Origin: Streptomyces scabiei 87.22
Lineage (GTDB): Bacteria > Actinomycetota > Actinomycetes > Streptomycetales > Streptomycetaceae
Direction: 5' to 3'
DNA: 64,000 nucleotides
NCBI RefSeq assembly: GCF_000091305.1
Contig: NC_013929.1
Span: forward strand, 6,510,001 to 6,574,000
The position numbers and the translations under genes were made by a program. Shown one piece after another: positions 51,147-58,918 of the stretch. Below the pieces are notes generated by a model that searched no databases, had not been told where the DNA came from, and saw only the letters and a list, made by a program, of their open reading frames with translations. Position 1 is the first letter of the stretch. The number at the start of each line of letters is the position of its first letter.

Positions 51147-52760
51147 ATGCACACGTATCGCAGGAGCACGCCGACGACCAGGACGAGGACCCGGACGACG
51201 GGGCCGAGGCGGACGGCGGGGCGGCGGGCGAGCACCGCGCTCCTCGCTCTCGGCGCCGCCTGCGCCCTGCTCCTCACCGGCTGCGGCAACAGCGGTGACA
51301 GGGGCGACTCCTCCTACGACCGGGGAGGCAACGGCGGCAAGGCGGACGGCTTCCCCGCCCCCGCGCCCGACGGCCCCGACTCCGGGGAACAGCGGGGCGA
51401 ACACCAGGACGACGGCTCCGGCGACTTCGCCCCGGCCCCCGACCACCTCTCCACCTTCGCCCTCGACGTCGACACCGCCTCCTACGGCTACGCCCGCCGC
51501 ACCCTGGACGACGGCGGCCTCCCCGACCCGTCGACGGTCCGCCCGGAGGAGTTCGTCAACAGCTTCCGCCAGGACTACGAACGCCCGGACGGCGACGGCT
51601 TCTCGGTGACCGTCGACGGCGCCCGCACCGGCCCGGGGAACTGGTCCCTGGTCCGTGTCGGCCTCGCCACCCGGGCCGCCGGCGACCGTCAGCGCCCGCC
51701 CGCCGCCCTCACCTTCGTCATCGACGTCTCCGGCTCCATGGCCGAACCGGGCCGCCTCGACCTCGCGCAGGACGCCCTGCGCACGATGACGAACCGGCTG
51801 CGCGACGACGACTCCGTGGCCGTCGTGACCTTCAGCGACGAGGCCGAGACCGTGCTGCCGATGACCCGTCTGGACGGCAACCGGGGCGAGATCCGCGAGG
51901 CCGTCGCCGGCCTGGAGCCCACCGACTCCACCAACCTCGCGGCGGGTGTGGAGACCGGCTACGAGACCGCCGTCGAAGGGCTGCGCAAGGGCGCGACGAA
52001 CCGGGTCGTCCTCCTCTCCGACGCCCTCGCCAACACCGGCTCCACCGATGCCGACACCATCCTCGAACGCATCGCGGGCGAACGCCGGGAGCACGGCATC
52101 ACCCTCTTCGGCGTGGGCGTCGGCAGCGACTACGGCGACGCGCTCATGGAACAGCTCGCCGACAAGGGCGACGGCCACACCACCTACGTCTCCACCGAGG
52201 AGGAGGCGGAGAAGGTCTTCTGCGAGGAACTCCCGCGCCACGTCGACCTCACCGCCCGTGACGCCAAGGCGCAGGTCTCCTTCGACCCGGCGACGGTCGA
52301 GGAGTTCCGTCTGATCGGCTACGACAACCGGCAGGTCGCCGACGAGGACTTCCGCGACGACCGTGTCGACGGCGGCGAGATCGGCCCCGGCCACACCGTC
52401 ACCGCCCTCTACGCCGTCCGCACCCGGAGCGGCACCGGCGGCGGCCACCTCGCCACCGCCACCGTCCGCTGGCTGGACCCCGACACCCGGACCCCGCACG
52501 AGGAGGCGAAGGGCCTGGAGGCGTCGGCCCTGCACGCGGACCTGTGGTCCGCCTCCCCGTACGGCCTCCGGGTGGCCGCCGCGGCCGCCTACTTCGCCGA
52601 CGCGCTCCGCGGGCAGGACTACAGCCGGCCCGGCATCCCGGGCCGGCCCTCCCTGAGCCGGCTGGGCCACCGGGCGGACGATCTGGCCAGGGAGCGCGAG
52701 GACAAGGACCTCACCGGCCTCGCGGGGGCGATCAGGACGGCGGACGTGCTGATGGGCTAG
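51147..52760 (+). CDS. VWA-domain lipoprotein (YfbK-like)
   Basis: 537 residues from ATG 51147 with GAGGGGG upstream. Arg/Thr-rich N-terminus, hydrophobic core and lipobox LLTGC (~47), then an Asp/Gly-rich linker. A von Willebrand factor N-terminal domain (FALDVDTASYGYARRTLDDG) precedes the VWA domain with MIDAS DVSGSM (~193) and TDSTNLAAGVETGYETAVEG; a DUF3520-like C-terminal domain follows (YGLRVAAAAAYFADALRG). An extracytoplasmic metal-dependent binding protein of unknown partner. Converges on the chorismate mutase with 15 bases between stops. Confidence 0.88.
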   Translation: MHTYRRSTPTTRTRTRTTGPRRTAGRRASTALLALGAACALLLTGCGNSGDRGDSSYDRGGNGGKADGFPAPAPDGPDSGEQRGEHQDDGSGDFAPAPDHLSTFALDVDTASYGYARRTLDDGGLPDPSTVRPEEFVNSFRQDYERPDGDGFSVTVDGARTGPGNWSLVRVGLATRAAGDRQRPPAALTFVIDVSGSMAEPGRLDLAQDALRTMTNRLRDDDSVAVVTFSDEAETVLPMTRLDGNRGEIREAVAGLEPTDSTNLAAGVETGYETAVEGLRKGATNRVVLLSDALANTGSTDADTILERIAGERREHGITLFGVGVGSDYGDALMEQLADKGDGHTTYVSTEEEAEKVFCEELPRHVDLTARDAKAQVSFDPATVEEFRLIGYDNRQVADEDFRDDRVDGGEIGPGHTVTALYAVRTRSGTGGGHLATATVRWLDPDTRTPHEEAKGLEASALHADLWSASPYGLRVAAAAAYFADALRGQDYSRPGIPGRPSLSRLGHRADDLAREREDKDLTGLAGAIRTADVLMG

Positions 52761-52775
52761 GCCGTGTCGTTCGGT

Positions 52776-53432
52776 TCATCCCCGAGCTGCAGGGCCCGGC
52801 CCGCAGACCGAGGGCAGCGCCCGCACCAGACCCTGCCCGTGCAGCCGGTCCAGCCGGTGGTCGACCGCGGACCACACCGCAGCCACCCGCAGCCGGGGCC
52901 CGCACGACGCCCCGGCCCGCAGGGACTCCGTCTCCTGGAGGGCGCTCAGCAGCCGGGTGGTGATCCGGTCGAGCACCGGCCGGACCTCCTTCACCAGGTC
53001 GGGCCGCTCGGTGGGCCGTTCCTCGGGGTGCGCGTCCCACCGGGCATAAAGGCCGCGCTGCACCAGCTTGTTGGCCTCGATCTGGTCCCGGAACACGGCG
53101 GTGACGGCATCCGGGTCGAGGCCGAGCCCGACCGCCCGTGCCGCCACGTCGTCGAGGATCGCCTTCTCCCGCACGGGATCGTCGATCGGCGTGGCCGTCC
53201 CGTACTTCGCCGCCGCGACCTTGTCCGCGACGAGCAGCCGCTCGGCGAACAGATCCGTCAGGGCGGTGAGCGACCGGGCGCCGGGAGCCGTACGAGGAGG
53301 AGTGGAGGGCGATTCGGCGGCGACCGGCGAAGCACCCGGCGGAGCCAGGGCGGACGCGGAACCGGCGGAGAGACAGACGGAGAGGGAGGCGACTGCCGAG
53401 ATCAGGGTGAGGCCGAAGCGGTGGGGGCGCAT
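52776..53432 (-). CDS. Secreted chorismate mutase (AroQ gamma class)
   Basis: 218 residues from ATG 53432 (GTG 53441 is the alternative). Signal peptide MRPHRFGLTLISAVASLSVC to ASA (~28). The mature part is all-helical: LTALTDLFAERLLVADKVAA, AAKYGTATPIDDPVREKAIL and VTAVFRDQIEANKLVQRGLY, the motif order of exported AroQ-gamma mutases like that of M. tuberculosis, with Arg, Lys and Glu/Gln active-site residues present. Converts chorismate to prephenate outside the cytoplasm; the physiological reason is unknown in the family. Confidence 0.85.
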   Translation of the reverse strand: MRPHRFGLTLISAVASLSVCLSAGSASALAPPGASPVAAESPSTPPRTAPGARSLTALTDLFAERLLVADKVAAAKYGTATPIDDPVREKAILDDVAARAVGLGLDPDAVTAVFRDQIEANKLVQRGLYARWDAHPEERPTERPDLVKEVRPVLDRITTRLLSALQETESLRAGASCGPRLRVAAVWSAVDHRLDRLHGQGLVRALPSVCGPGPAARG

Positions 53433-53495
53433 GATCCACACCTAATCACGCGCCCGTTCGCGACCCTCGCAGTCATACCGAAGCATTGATATTTC

Positions 53496-53526
53496 CTTAC
53501 GTACCGGTAAGTTGACTCGCCGGTAA
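53496..53526. promoter_or_regulatory. Candidate operator upstream of the acyl-CoA ligase
   Basis: CTTAC-GTACCG-GTAAG (53496-53511) is a perfect 5-bp inverted repeat, and CCGGTAA recurs at 53504 and 53520. The TTACCGGTAA-like form resembles operators of TetR-type lipid regulators. It lies 45 bases before the start. Confidence 0.4.
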
Positions 53527-53555
53527 CGTCATTCGTGGAGCGTCGGGGAGTGGTG

Positions 53556-55481
53556 ATGGGCGTACGCGGGGAATTGAACCGGGCGAAACAGCGCGGCGGC
53601 CTGACCGACCGCGCGAGGACCGAGGTCGTCAGGGACGCGCGGGGTGTCGTCCGCGAGGCACGCACGCCCGCCCTCGCGCCCGGCCTGGCCGGCGGCAGCA
53701 TCGCCGACCTGCCCTTCGTCAACGCCGCCGAGGCACCCGACGCGGTGGTCCTGCGCCGCGCCGACCAGCACGGCACCTACCGTCCGGTGACCGCCGCCGC
53801 CTTCGCCCGCGAGGTCACCGAGACGGCCAAGGGACTGATCGCCGCCGGCCTCGAACCGGGCGGCCGCGTCGCGGTGATGTCCCGCACCCGCTACGAGTGG
53901 ACGGTTTTCGACTTCGCCGTCTGGGCGGCCGGCGGCCAGTCCGTCCCCGTCTACGCCACGTCCTCGCCCGAGCAGATCGAGTGGATCGTCCGCGACTCCG
54001 GCTCGCGCTTCGTGGTCGCGGAGAGCGCCGAGAACGCGGAGGCCGTGGCCACCGCCACCGCCGGCCACTCCCAGCCCCCGCACGTCTGGCAGATCGACCG
54101 GGAGGCCCTCGCCCACCTCGCCGACCTGGGCCGGGGCGTACCCGACGACGAGGTCACCAAGCGCCGTGCCGCCCTCACCCCGGACACGGCCGCGACCATC
54201 TGCTACACCTCCGGCACCACCGGCCGCCCCAAGGGCTGCGTCCTCACCCACGCCAACCTCCACGCGGAGGCCGCCAACACGGTCGAACTCCTGCACCCGA
54301 TCTTCAAGGAGATCACCGGCCAGGCCGCCTCCACGCTCCTCTTCCTCCCCCTGGCCCACATCCTCGGCCGCGCGATCCAGATCGCCTGCCTGATGGCCCG
54401 CATCGAGATCGGCCACTGCCCGAGCATCAAGCCCGACGAACTGCGCCCCGCCCTGCGCAGGTTCCGCCCCACCTTCCTCGTCGGCGTCCCATACCTCTTC
54501 GAGCGCATCCACGCCACCGGCCGCGCCACCGCCGAACGCCTGGGCCGCGGCGCCTCCTTCGACCGCGCCCACCGCGTCGGTGTCCGCTTCGCCCAGGCCC
54601 ACCTGGACAAGTTCCTGGACCGGGGCCCCGGCCCGACGCCCGGCCTGTCCGCCGCCTGGGCCCTGTACGACCTGCTGGTCTACCGCCGTATCCGCAGGGA
54701 ACTCGGCGGCCGGATGCGCTACGCCATCAGCGGCGGCTCCCCCCTCGACCGCGACCTCAACCTCTTCCTCTACGCCGCTGGCGTCATCGTCTACGAGGGC
54801 TACGGCCTCACCGAGACCACCGCGGCCGCCACCATCGTCCCGCCCCTGGAGCCCCGCCCCGGCACCGTCGGCCGGCCCGTCCCCGGCACCGCCGTCCGGA
54901 TCGCCGACGACGGGGAGGTCCTCATCAAGGGCGCCATCGTCTTCGGCACCTACTGGAACAACCCGGTCGCCACCGACGCCGCCCTCACCGACGACTGGTT
55001 CGCCACCGGCGACCTCGGCGCACTCGACGAGGACGGTTACCTGACCATCACCGGCCGCAAGAAGGACATCCTCGTCACCTCCGGCGGCAAGAACGTTTCC
55101 CCAGCTGTCCTGGAGGACCGGCTCCGCAGCCGCCCGCCGGTCGGCCAGTGCATCGTGGTCGGCGACAACCGCCCCTTCGTCGCCGCCCTCATCACGCTCG
55201 ACCCCGAGGACGTCACCCACTGGCTGCACGTACGCGGCATGTCCCCGGACACCCCGCTCTCCGAGATCGTGGCCGACCCCCGGATGCGCGCCGACGTCCA
55301 GCAGGCCGTGGACCACGCCAACCAGGCCGTCTCCCGCGCCGAGTCCATTCGTGAGTTCAAGGTGGTGGAAGGCGAGTTCAGCGAGGAGAACGGTCTGCTC
55401 ACCCCCTCGATGAAGGTCAAACGCCAAGCCGTCATGGCGGCGTACGCGGCGGCGATCGAGTCCCTGTACGCGAAGAAGTGA
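53556..55481 (+). CDS. Long-chain fatty-acid-CoA ligase (FadD15-like)
   Basis: 641 residues from ATG 53556 (GGGGAG upstream; GTG 53535 also possible). AMP-dependent synthetase: P-loop ICYTSGTTGRPKGC (~215), YGLTETTAAATIVPP (~417), DDWFATGDLGALDEDGYLTI (~480) and GRKKDILVTSGGKNVSPAVL with the catalytic-Lys-type C-terminal region. It activates fatty acids to acyl-CoA. No signal peptide. Regulated perhaps through the repeat just upstream. Confidence 0.92.
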   Translation: MGVRGELNRAKQRGGLTDRARTEVVRDARGVVREARTPALAPGLAGGSIADLPFVNAAEAPDAVVLRRADQHGTYRPVTAAAFAREVTETAKGLIAAGLEPGGRVAVMSRTRYEWTVFDFAVWAAGGQSVPVYATSSPEQIEWIVRDSGSRFVVAESAENAEAVATATAGHSQPPHVWQIDREALAHLADLGRGVPDDEVTKRRAALTPDTAATICYTSGTTGRPKGCVLTHANLHAEAANTVELLHPIFKEITGQAASTLLFLPLAHILGRAIQIACLMARIEIGHCPSIKPDELRPALRRFRPTFLVGVPYLFERIHATGRATAERLGRGASFDRAHRVGVRFAQAHLDKFLDRGPGPTPGLSAAWALYDLLVYRRIRRELGGRMRYAISGGSPLDRDLNLFLYAAGVIVYEGYGLTETTAAATIVPPLEPRPGTVGRPVPGTAVRIADDGEVLIKGAIVFGTYWNNPVATDAALTDDWFATGDLGALDEDGYLTITGRKKDILVTSGGKNVSPAVLEDRLRSRPPVGQCIVVGDNRPFVAALITLDPEDVTHWLHVRGMSPDTPLSEIVADPRMRADVQQAVDHANQAVSRAESIREFKVVEGEFSEENGLLTPSMKVKRQAVMAAYAAAIESLYAKK

Positions 55482-55564
55482 ACCGGGGCCGCCGTCTGCC
55501 GGAGCACGGCGAAGCGGGCCGCCGATGGACTCGGCGACCCGCTCCGGTGTGTCCGGTGGTGGCG

Positions 55565-55993
55565 TCAGTGGTGCTTGGCGCCGTTGCCGCCGCCGTTGCC
55601 GTTCCCGTTGCCGTTGTCGGACAGGATCGGGATGTCGGACAGGATGTGCGACAGCGGCTCGTCACCCTTGGCCTGGGTGGAGTTCTCGGTGCACTGCTGG
55701 TTCTGCGGGGCCGACAGGATCGGGATGTCCTGGAGGGCGACTCCGATCGCTCCGATGCCGCCGGCGTTGATCTTGGCCGGCAGGCCGATGCAGGGCTTGT
55801 TGAGCGAGCCCTGGACCAGCGAGAGCTGCGGGCTCATGTCGCCCTTGGTCACGGAGTTGCCGAACGCCTGGCTGGCACCGTTGCCGCTGAACGACGTGGT
55901 CCCGCCGTCGTCGGCGAGGGCCTGGGGCGCGACGCCGGCCGCGAGGCCGGTGAGGGAGGCGGCAACAGCCGCGGTGGCCCACAGCTTCTTCAT
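55565..55993 (-). CDS. rdl: Rodlin (spore/aerial hypha sheath protein)
   Basis: 142 residues from ATG 55993 with GAAAGGG upstream. Sec signal peptide MKKLWATAAVAASLTGLAAG ending ALA. The mature protein carries the rodlin sequence FSGNGASQAFGNSVTKGDMS, LVQGSLNKPCIGLPAK, ILSAPQNQQCTENSTQAKGD and HILSDIPILSDNG, with two conserved Cys. The tail NGNGNGNGGGNGAKHH is longer than in the other rodlins here. Rodlins organise chaplin fibrils into the rodlet layer (family knowledge). Confidence 0.93.
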   Translation of the reverse strand: MKKLWATAAVAASLTGLAAGVAPQALADDGGTTSFSGNGASQAFGNSVTKGDMSPQLSLVQGSLNKPCIGLPAKINAGGIGAIGVALQDIPILSAPQNQQCTENSTQAKGDEPLSHILSDIPILSDNGNGNGNGGGNGAKHH

Positions 55994-56067
55994 GTTCGAA
56001 CCCTTTCGGAAAGCGGACTCCGTTGCGGAGTTGCGCCTGGTCAACAGGACATCCGGCCAACAGTTGC

Positions 56068-56095
56068 GCTTAATGCCCCGATCGGCGCATTAAGC
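56068..56095. promoter_or_regulatory. 28-bp near-perfect palindrome between two rodlin genes
   Basis: GCTTAATGC-CCCGATCGGC-GCATTAAGC: the outer 9-bp arms and the inner CCGATCGG are all self-complementary, with only one mismatched pair. It lies 75 bases before the 55993 start and ~70 bases after the 56167 stop, so operator or terminator are both possible; the AT-rich arms favour an operator. Confidence 0.5.
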
Positions 56096-56166
56096 GGCTT
56101 ATCGCGACACGTCGGTGTCACGGTGGGTCGCCCAGCGGTCGGCGACCGGTCCGCGCGGTCGTGGTG

Positions 56167-56595
56167 TCAGTGCTTCTTCGCGGCGCTGTTGCCGTTGTTG
56201 TTGCCGTTGCCGTTGTCCGAGAGGATCGGGATGTCGGACAGCAGGTGCGACAGCGGCTCGTCACCCTTGGCCTGGGTGGAGTTCTCGGTGCACTGCTGGT
56301 TCTGCGGGGCCGACAGGACCGGGATGTCCTGGAGAGCGACTCCCAGGGCGCCGATGCCGCCGAGGTTGAGCTTGGCGGGCAGGGCGATGCAGGGCTTGTT
56401 GAAGGAGCCCTGAATCAGCGCCATCTGGGGGCTCATGTTGCCGTAGGTCGCCGAGTTTCCGTACACCTGGTGGGCGTCGTTCCCGCTGAAGGTGGTGGTG
56501 CCGCCGTCGTCGGCGAGAGCCTGGGGCGCGGTGGCGGCCGAGGCTCCGACGACGGAGGCGGCGATCGTCGCTGCGGCCATGAACTTCTTGATCAC
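56167..56595 (-). CDS. rdl: Rodlin
   Basis: 142 residues from GTG 56595 with GAAGGGAC 9 bases upstream; this start aligns with the other rodlins (MIKKFMAAATIAASVVGASA). Signal peptide ends ALA. Mature part: FSGNDAHQVYGNSATYGNMS, QGSFNKPCIALPAKLN, VLSAPQNQQCTENSTQAKGD and NGNGNNNGNSAAKKH. It is the most divergent of the three copies (HQVYGN instead of SQAFGN). Divergent from the third rodlin across a 256-base gap that must hold both promoters. Confidence 0.92.
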   Translation of the reverse strand: MIKKFMAAATIAASVVGASAATAPQALADDGGTTTFSGNDAHQVYGNSATYGNMSPQMALIQGSFNKPCIALPAKLNLGGIGALGVALQDIPVLSAPQNQQCTENSTQAKGDEPLSHLLSDIPILSDNGNGNNNGNSAAKKH

Positions 56596-56851
56596 TTGCG
56601 ATGTCCCTTCATGGAAGAACCCCGTTCCACCGGAGCGCCATGGACAACTTCTCTCCGGACCGTCCGGTTGCTCCGATTCACTCCGTCGGCCCACGCGAGG
56701 GAGTGAGTGAGGGGGCGCGCGAAGCGTTTTCGAGCCCTGTGAGATCGCCGCCGTGAGCGGGCCGAACGGGTGATGTGCCGAAACCGCGGCGGGCATCCGG
56801 CCGTTGCTGCCAGAGCATGGACCCGCGGGTCCGCCAGGAAAGGAATGCGAA

Positions 56852-57262
56852 ATGCTCAAGAAGGCAATGGCCACAGTCGCGGTCGCCGCTTCCATCACCG
56901 GCCTCGCGGCCGCCACCGCCACCCAGGCGCTCGCCGACGACGGTGGGACCACGTCCTTCAGCGGTAACGGTGCCAGCCAGGCGTTCGGCAACTCCGTGAC
57001 CAAGGGCGACATGAGCCCGCAGCTCTCGCTGGTCCAGGGCTCGCTCAACAAGCCCTGCATCGGCCTGCCCGCCAAGCTCAACGTCGGCGGCATCGGCCTG
57101 CTCGCCGGAATCGCCGCCCAGGACATCCCGATCCTGTCGGCCCCGCAGAACCAGCAGTGCACCGAGAACTCCACCCAGGCCAAGGGTGACGAGCCGCTGT
57201 CGCACATCCTGTCCGACATCCCGGTCCTCTCGGACAACGGCAACGGCAACAACAACGGCTGA
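56852..57262 (+). CDS. rdl: Rodlin
   Basis: 136 residues from ATG 56852, AAAGGA 8 bases upstream. MLKKAMATVAVAASITGLAA is the signal peptide. The mature part is nearly identical to the 55565 copy through FSGNGASQAFGNSVTKGDMS and NKPCIGLPAK, and differs by a two-residue insertion (GLLAGIAAQDIPIL). Short tail NGNGNNNG. Followed by a strong hairpin terminator and then the chaplin genes. Confidence 0.94.
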   Translation: MLKKAMATVAVAASITGLAAATATQALADDGGTTSFSGNGASQAFGNSVTKGDMSPQLSLVQGSLNKPCIGLPAKLNVGGIGLLAGIAAQDIPILSAPQNQQCTENSTQAKGDEPLSHILSDIPVLSDNGNGNNNG

Positions 57263-57283
57263 CCGCCGGACCGAAACGCGGCT

Positions 57284-57316
57284 CGGGCCGCCCGCACGAT
57301 GTGTGCGGGCGGCCCG
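57284..57316 (+). terminator. Terminator of the plus-strand rodlin
   Basis: CGGGCCGCCCGCAC (57284-57297) pairs perfectly with GTGCGGGCGGCCCG (57303-57316) around a 5-base loop, ~20 bases after the stop. No T-tract directly behind it. Confidence 0.8.
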
Positions 57317-57539
57317 GGCTTGTCGTCTTTCACCGTATGGGCCGATCGAGTGCCGCCGATAAGAATTTCCGACAATATTGCGGGGCGATCGGGTGAATTA
57401 CCCTGCCCCCCGCGTTCCTCAGTTTCCTCCGGTGTCTATTCCTCGTTCGCAGACTGCGGGTCATGATGCGAGCCGTTCATGCTGTGCTCGCTCGGTTTCG
57501 GCCGTCAATTGAGGCATGACCGCAGAGAAGGGAAATGAC

Positions 57540-57773
57540 GTGAAGCTCAAGAAGAGCGCTGCTGTCGTCGCCGGCGTGATCATGGCCATGGGTCTGGCCA
57601 CCCCGGCCTTCGCCGACGCGGAGGCCCACGGCGCCGCCATCGGTTCCCCGGGTGTCCTCTCGGGCAACGTGGTGCAGATCCCCGTCCACGTGCCCATCAA
57701 CGTGTGCGGCAACTCCATCAACATCATCGGTCTGCTCAACCCGACCGCCGGCAACGTCTGCGTCAACGACTGA
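57540..57773 (+). CDS. chp: Short chaplin
   Basis: 77 residues from GTG 57540 with GAAGGGA upstream. Signal peptide MKLKKSAAVVAGVIMAMGLA to FADA, then one chaplin domain: AHGAAIGSPGVLSGNVVQIP, VHVPINVCGNSINIIGLLNP and GNVCVND, with both conserved Cys. Short chaplins are secreted amyloid-forming proteins that make the hydrophobic surface of aerial hyphae. By synteny it is the equivalent of S. coelicolor ChpD (from memory). Confidence 0.94.
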   Translation: MKLKKSAAVVAGVIMAMGLATPAFADAEAHGAAIGSPGVLSGNVVQIPVHVPINVCGNSINIIGLLNPTAGNVCVND

Positions 57774-57881
57774 CGTCGTAGCGCATCGCAGCAGCCGTTC
57801 GGCTGTGCCTCAGCCGGTCTTGGAGTGTTCGCAACGGCTCCAAGGCCGGCTTTTCCCACTTCTTCGAGCAGGAAGAAAGAG

Positions 57882-58868
57882 ATGCGACAGGACCTGCGCA
57901 AGAGAATGGTCGTGGCCGCCGCGGCGACGGGACTGCTGTCCCTCTACGGCACGTCGGCCCTCGCGGACACGGGCGCGCACGGCGCCGCCTCGAACTCGCC
58001 CGGTGTCGCGTCGGGCAACGCGGTCGAGGTGCCCGTCACCGTCCCGGTGAACGTCTGCGGCAACACCGTGGACGCCGCGTCCCTCGCCAATCCGTCCATC
58101 GGCAACGAGTGCGGCACCACGGGCGACCACGCCCCGGAGGAGGCCCGGAGCGTCCAGGACGCCCCGCAGCGCCAGGCCGCCCCGGTGGCGGAGCCCGAGT
58201 ACGCGCCTGCCGCGGCGGCGGACCCGGAGGACTCCTGGGAGCAGGCGTACGAGGAGTACACCCGGCCGGACACCTACGAGGAGTCCACGCAGCCGGACAC
58301 GCACGAGCAGTACATCCAGCCCGCGGAGCACCCGCAGTACGGGGACGACGAGGGCGACGAGGGCTACGGCGACGACGAGGGCTACGGCGACGACGAGGGC
58401 CACGGGAACGAGGGCTACGGGCACGACGGCGGATCGCCGGGCGGCCACGAGGACACCCCGGGCGACTACGGCGACGGCCCGGACACCGACGAGGACACCG
58501 AGGTCGGCTACGGCGACACCCCGCCCACCAAGCCCCCGCACCAGCCGCCGACGAAGCCGCCCACGACCAAGCCGCCGACGACCAAGCCGCCGACGGGCCA
58601 CCCCAGCCCCACGGGCAAGCCGCCGACGACGAAGCCCCCGGTGACTACGCCACCCACGACCAAGCCGCCGACGCACCACCCCAGCCCCACGCACAAGCCT
58701 CCGACGGGCGGGCCCTCCACCAGCCACCCCCCGACGGACCACCCGCCCACCCTCCCCGAGACCGGCAGCGACCCCGAGGTGCTGCTCGCGGCCGGGGCCG
58801 CCGGCCTCGCGCTGATCGCGGGCGGAAGCATCCTGTACCGGCGGGGCCGGGCCGCTTCCCGTCGCTGA
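57882..58868 (+). CDS. chp: Sortase-anchored long chaplin with a single chaplin domain
   Basis: 328 residues from ATG 57882. Signal peptide (MRQDLRKRMVVAAAATGLLS to ALA); one chaplin domain (~28-76: NSPGVASGNAVEVPVTVPVN, VCGNTVDAASLANPSIGNEC); acidic Tyr/Gly/Asp repeats (GYGDDE units, ~145-185); Pro/Thr/Lys-rich wall-spanning repeats (PPTTKP units, ~205-285); sorting signal LPETG (~291), a helix (LLAAGAAGLALIAGGSILY) and a basic tail. Known long chaplins have two chaplin domains and an LAxTG signal; this one has one domain and LPETG. It probably ties the chaplin layer to peptidoglycan via a class E-type or other sortase. Confidence 0.9.
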   Translation: MRQDLRKRMVVAAAATGLLSLYGTSALADTGAHGAASNSPGVASGNAVEVPVTVPVNVCGNTVDAASLANPSIGNECGTTGDHAPEEARSVQDAPQRQAAPVAEPEYAPAAAADPEDSWEQAYEEYTRPDTYEESTQPDTHEQYIQPAEHPQYGDDEGDEGYGDDEGYGDDEGHGNEGYGHDGGSPGGHEDTPGDYGDGPDTDEDTEVGYGDTPPTKPPHQPPTKPPTTKPPTTKPPTGHPSPTGKPPTTKPPVTTPPTTKPPTHHPSPTHKPPTGGPSTSHPPTDHPPTLPETGSDPEVLLAAGAAGLALIAGGSILYRRGRAASRR

Positions 58869-58874
58869 GCCGCG

Positions 58875-58913
58875 GCGGGTGCCGGGACGCGCGGCGCGCC
58901 GCCCGGCACCCGC
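58875..58913. terminator. Bidirectional hairpin terminator
   Basis: GCGGGTGCCGGG (58875-58886) pairs perfectly with CCCGGCACCCGC (58902-58913), filling the gap between the convergent long-chaplin and flavoprotein genes. Confidence 0.75.
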
Positions 58914-58918
58914 CCGTG

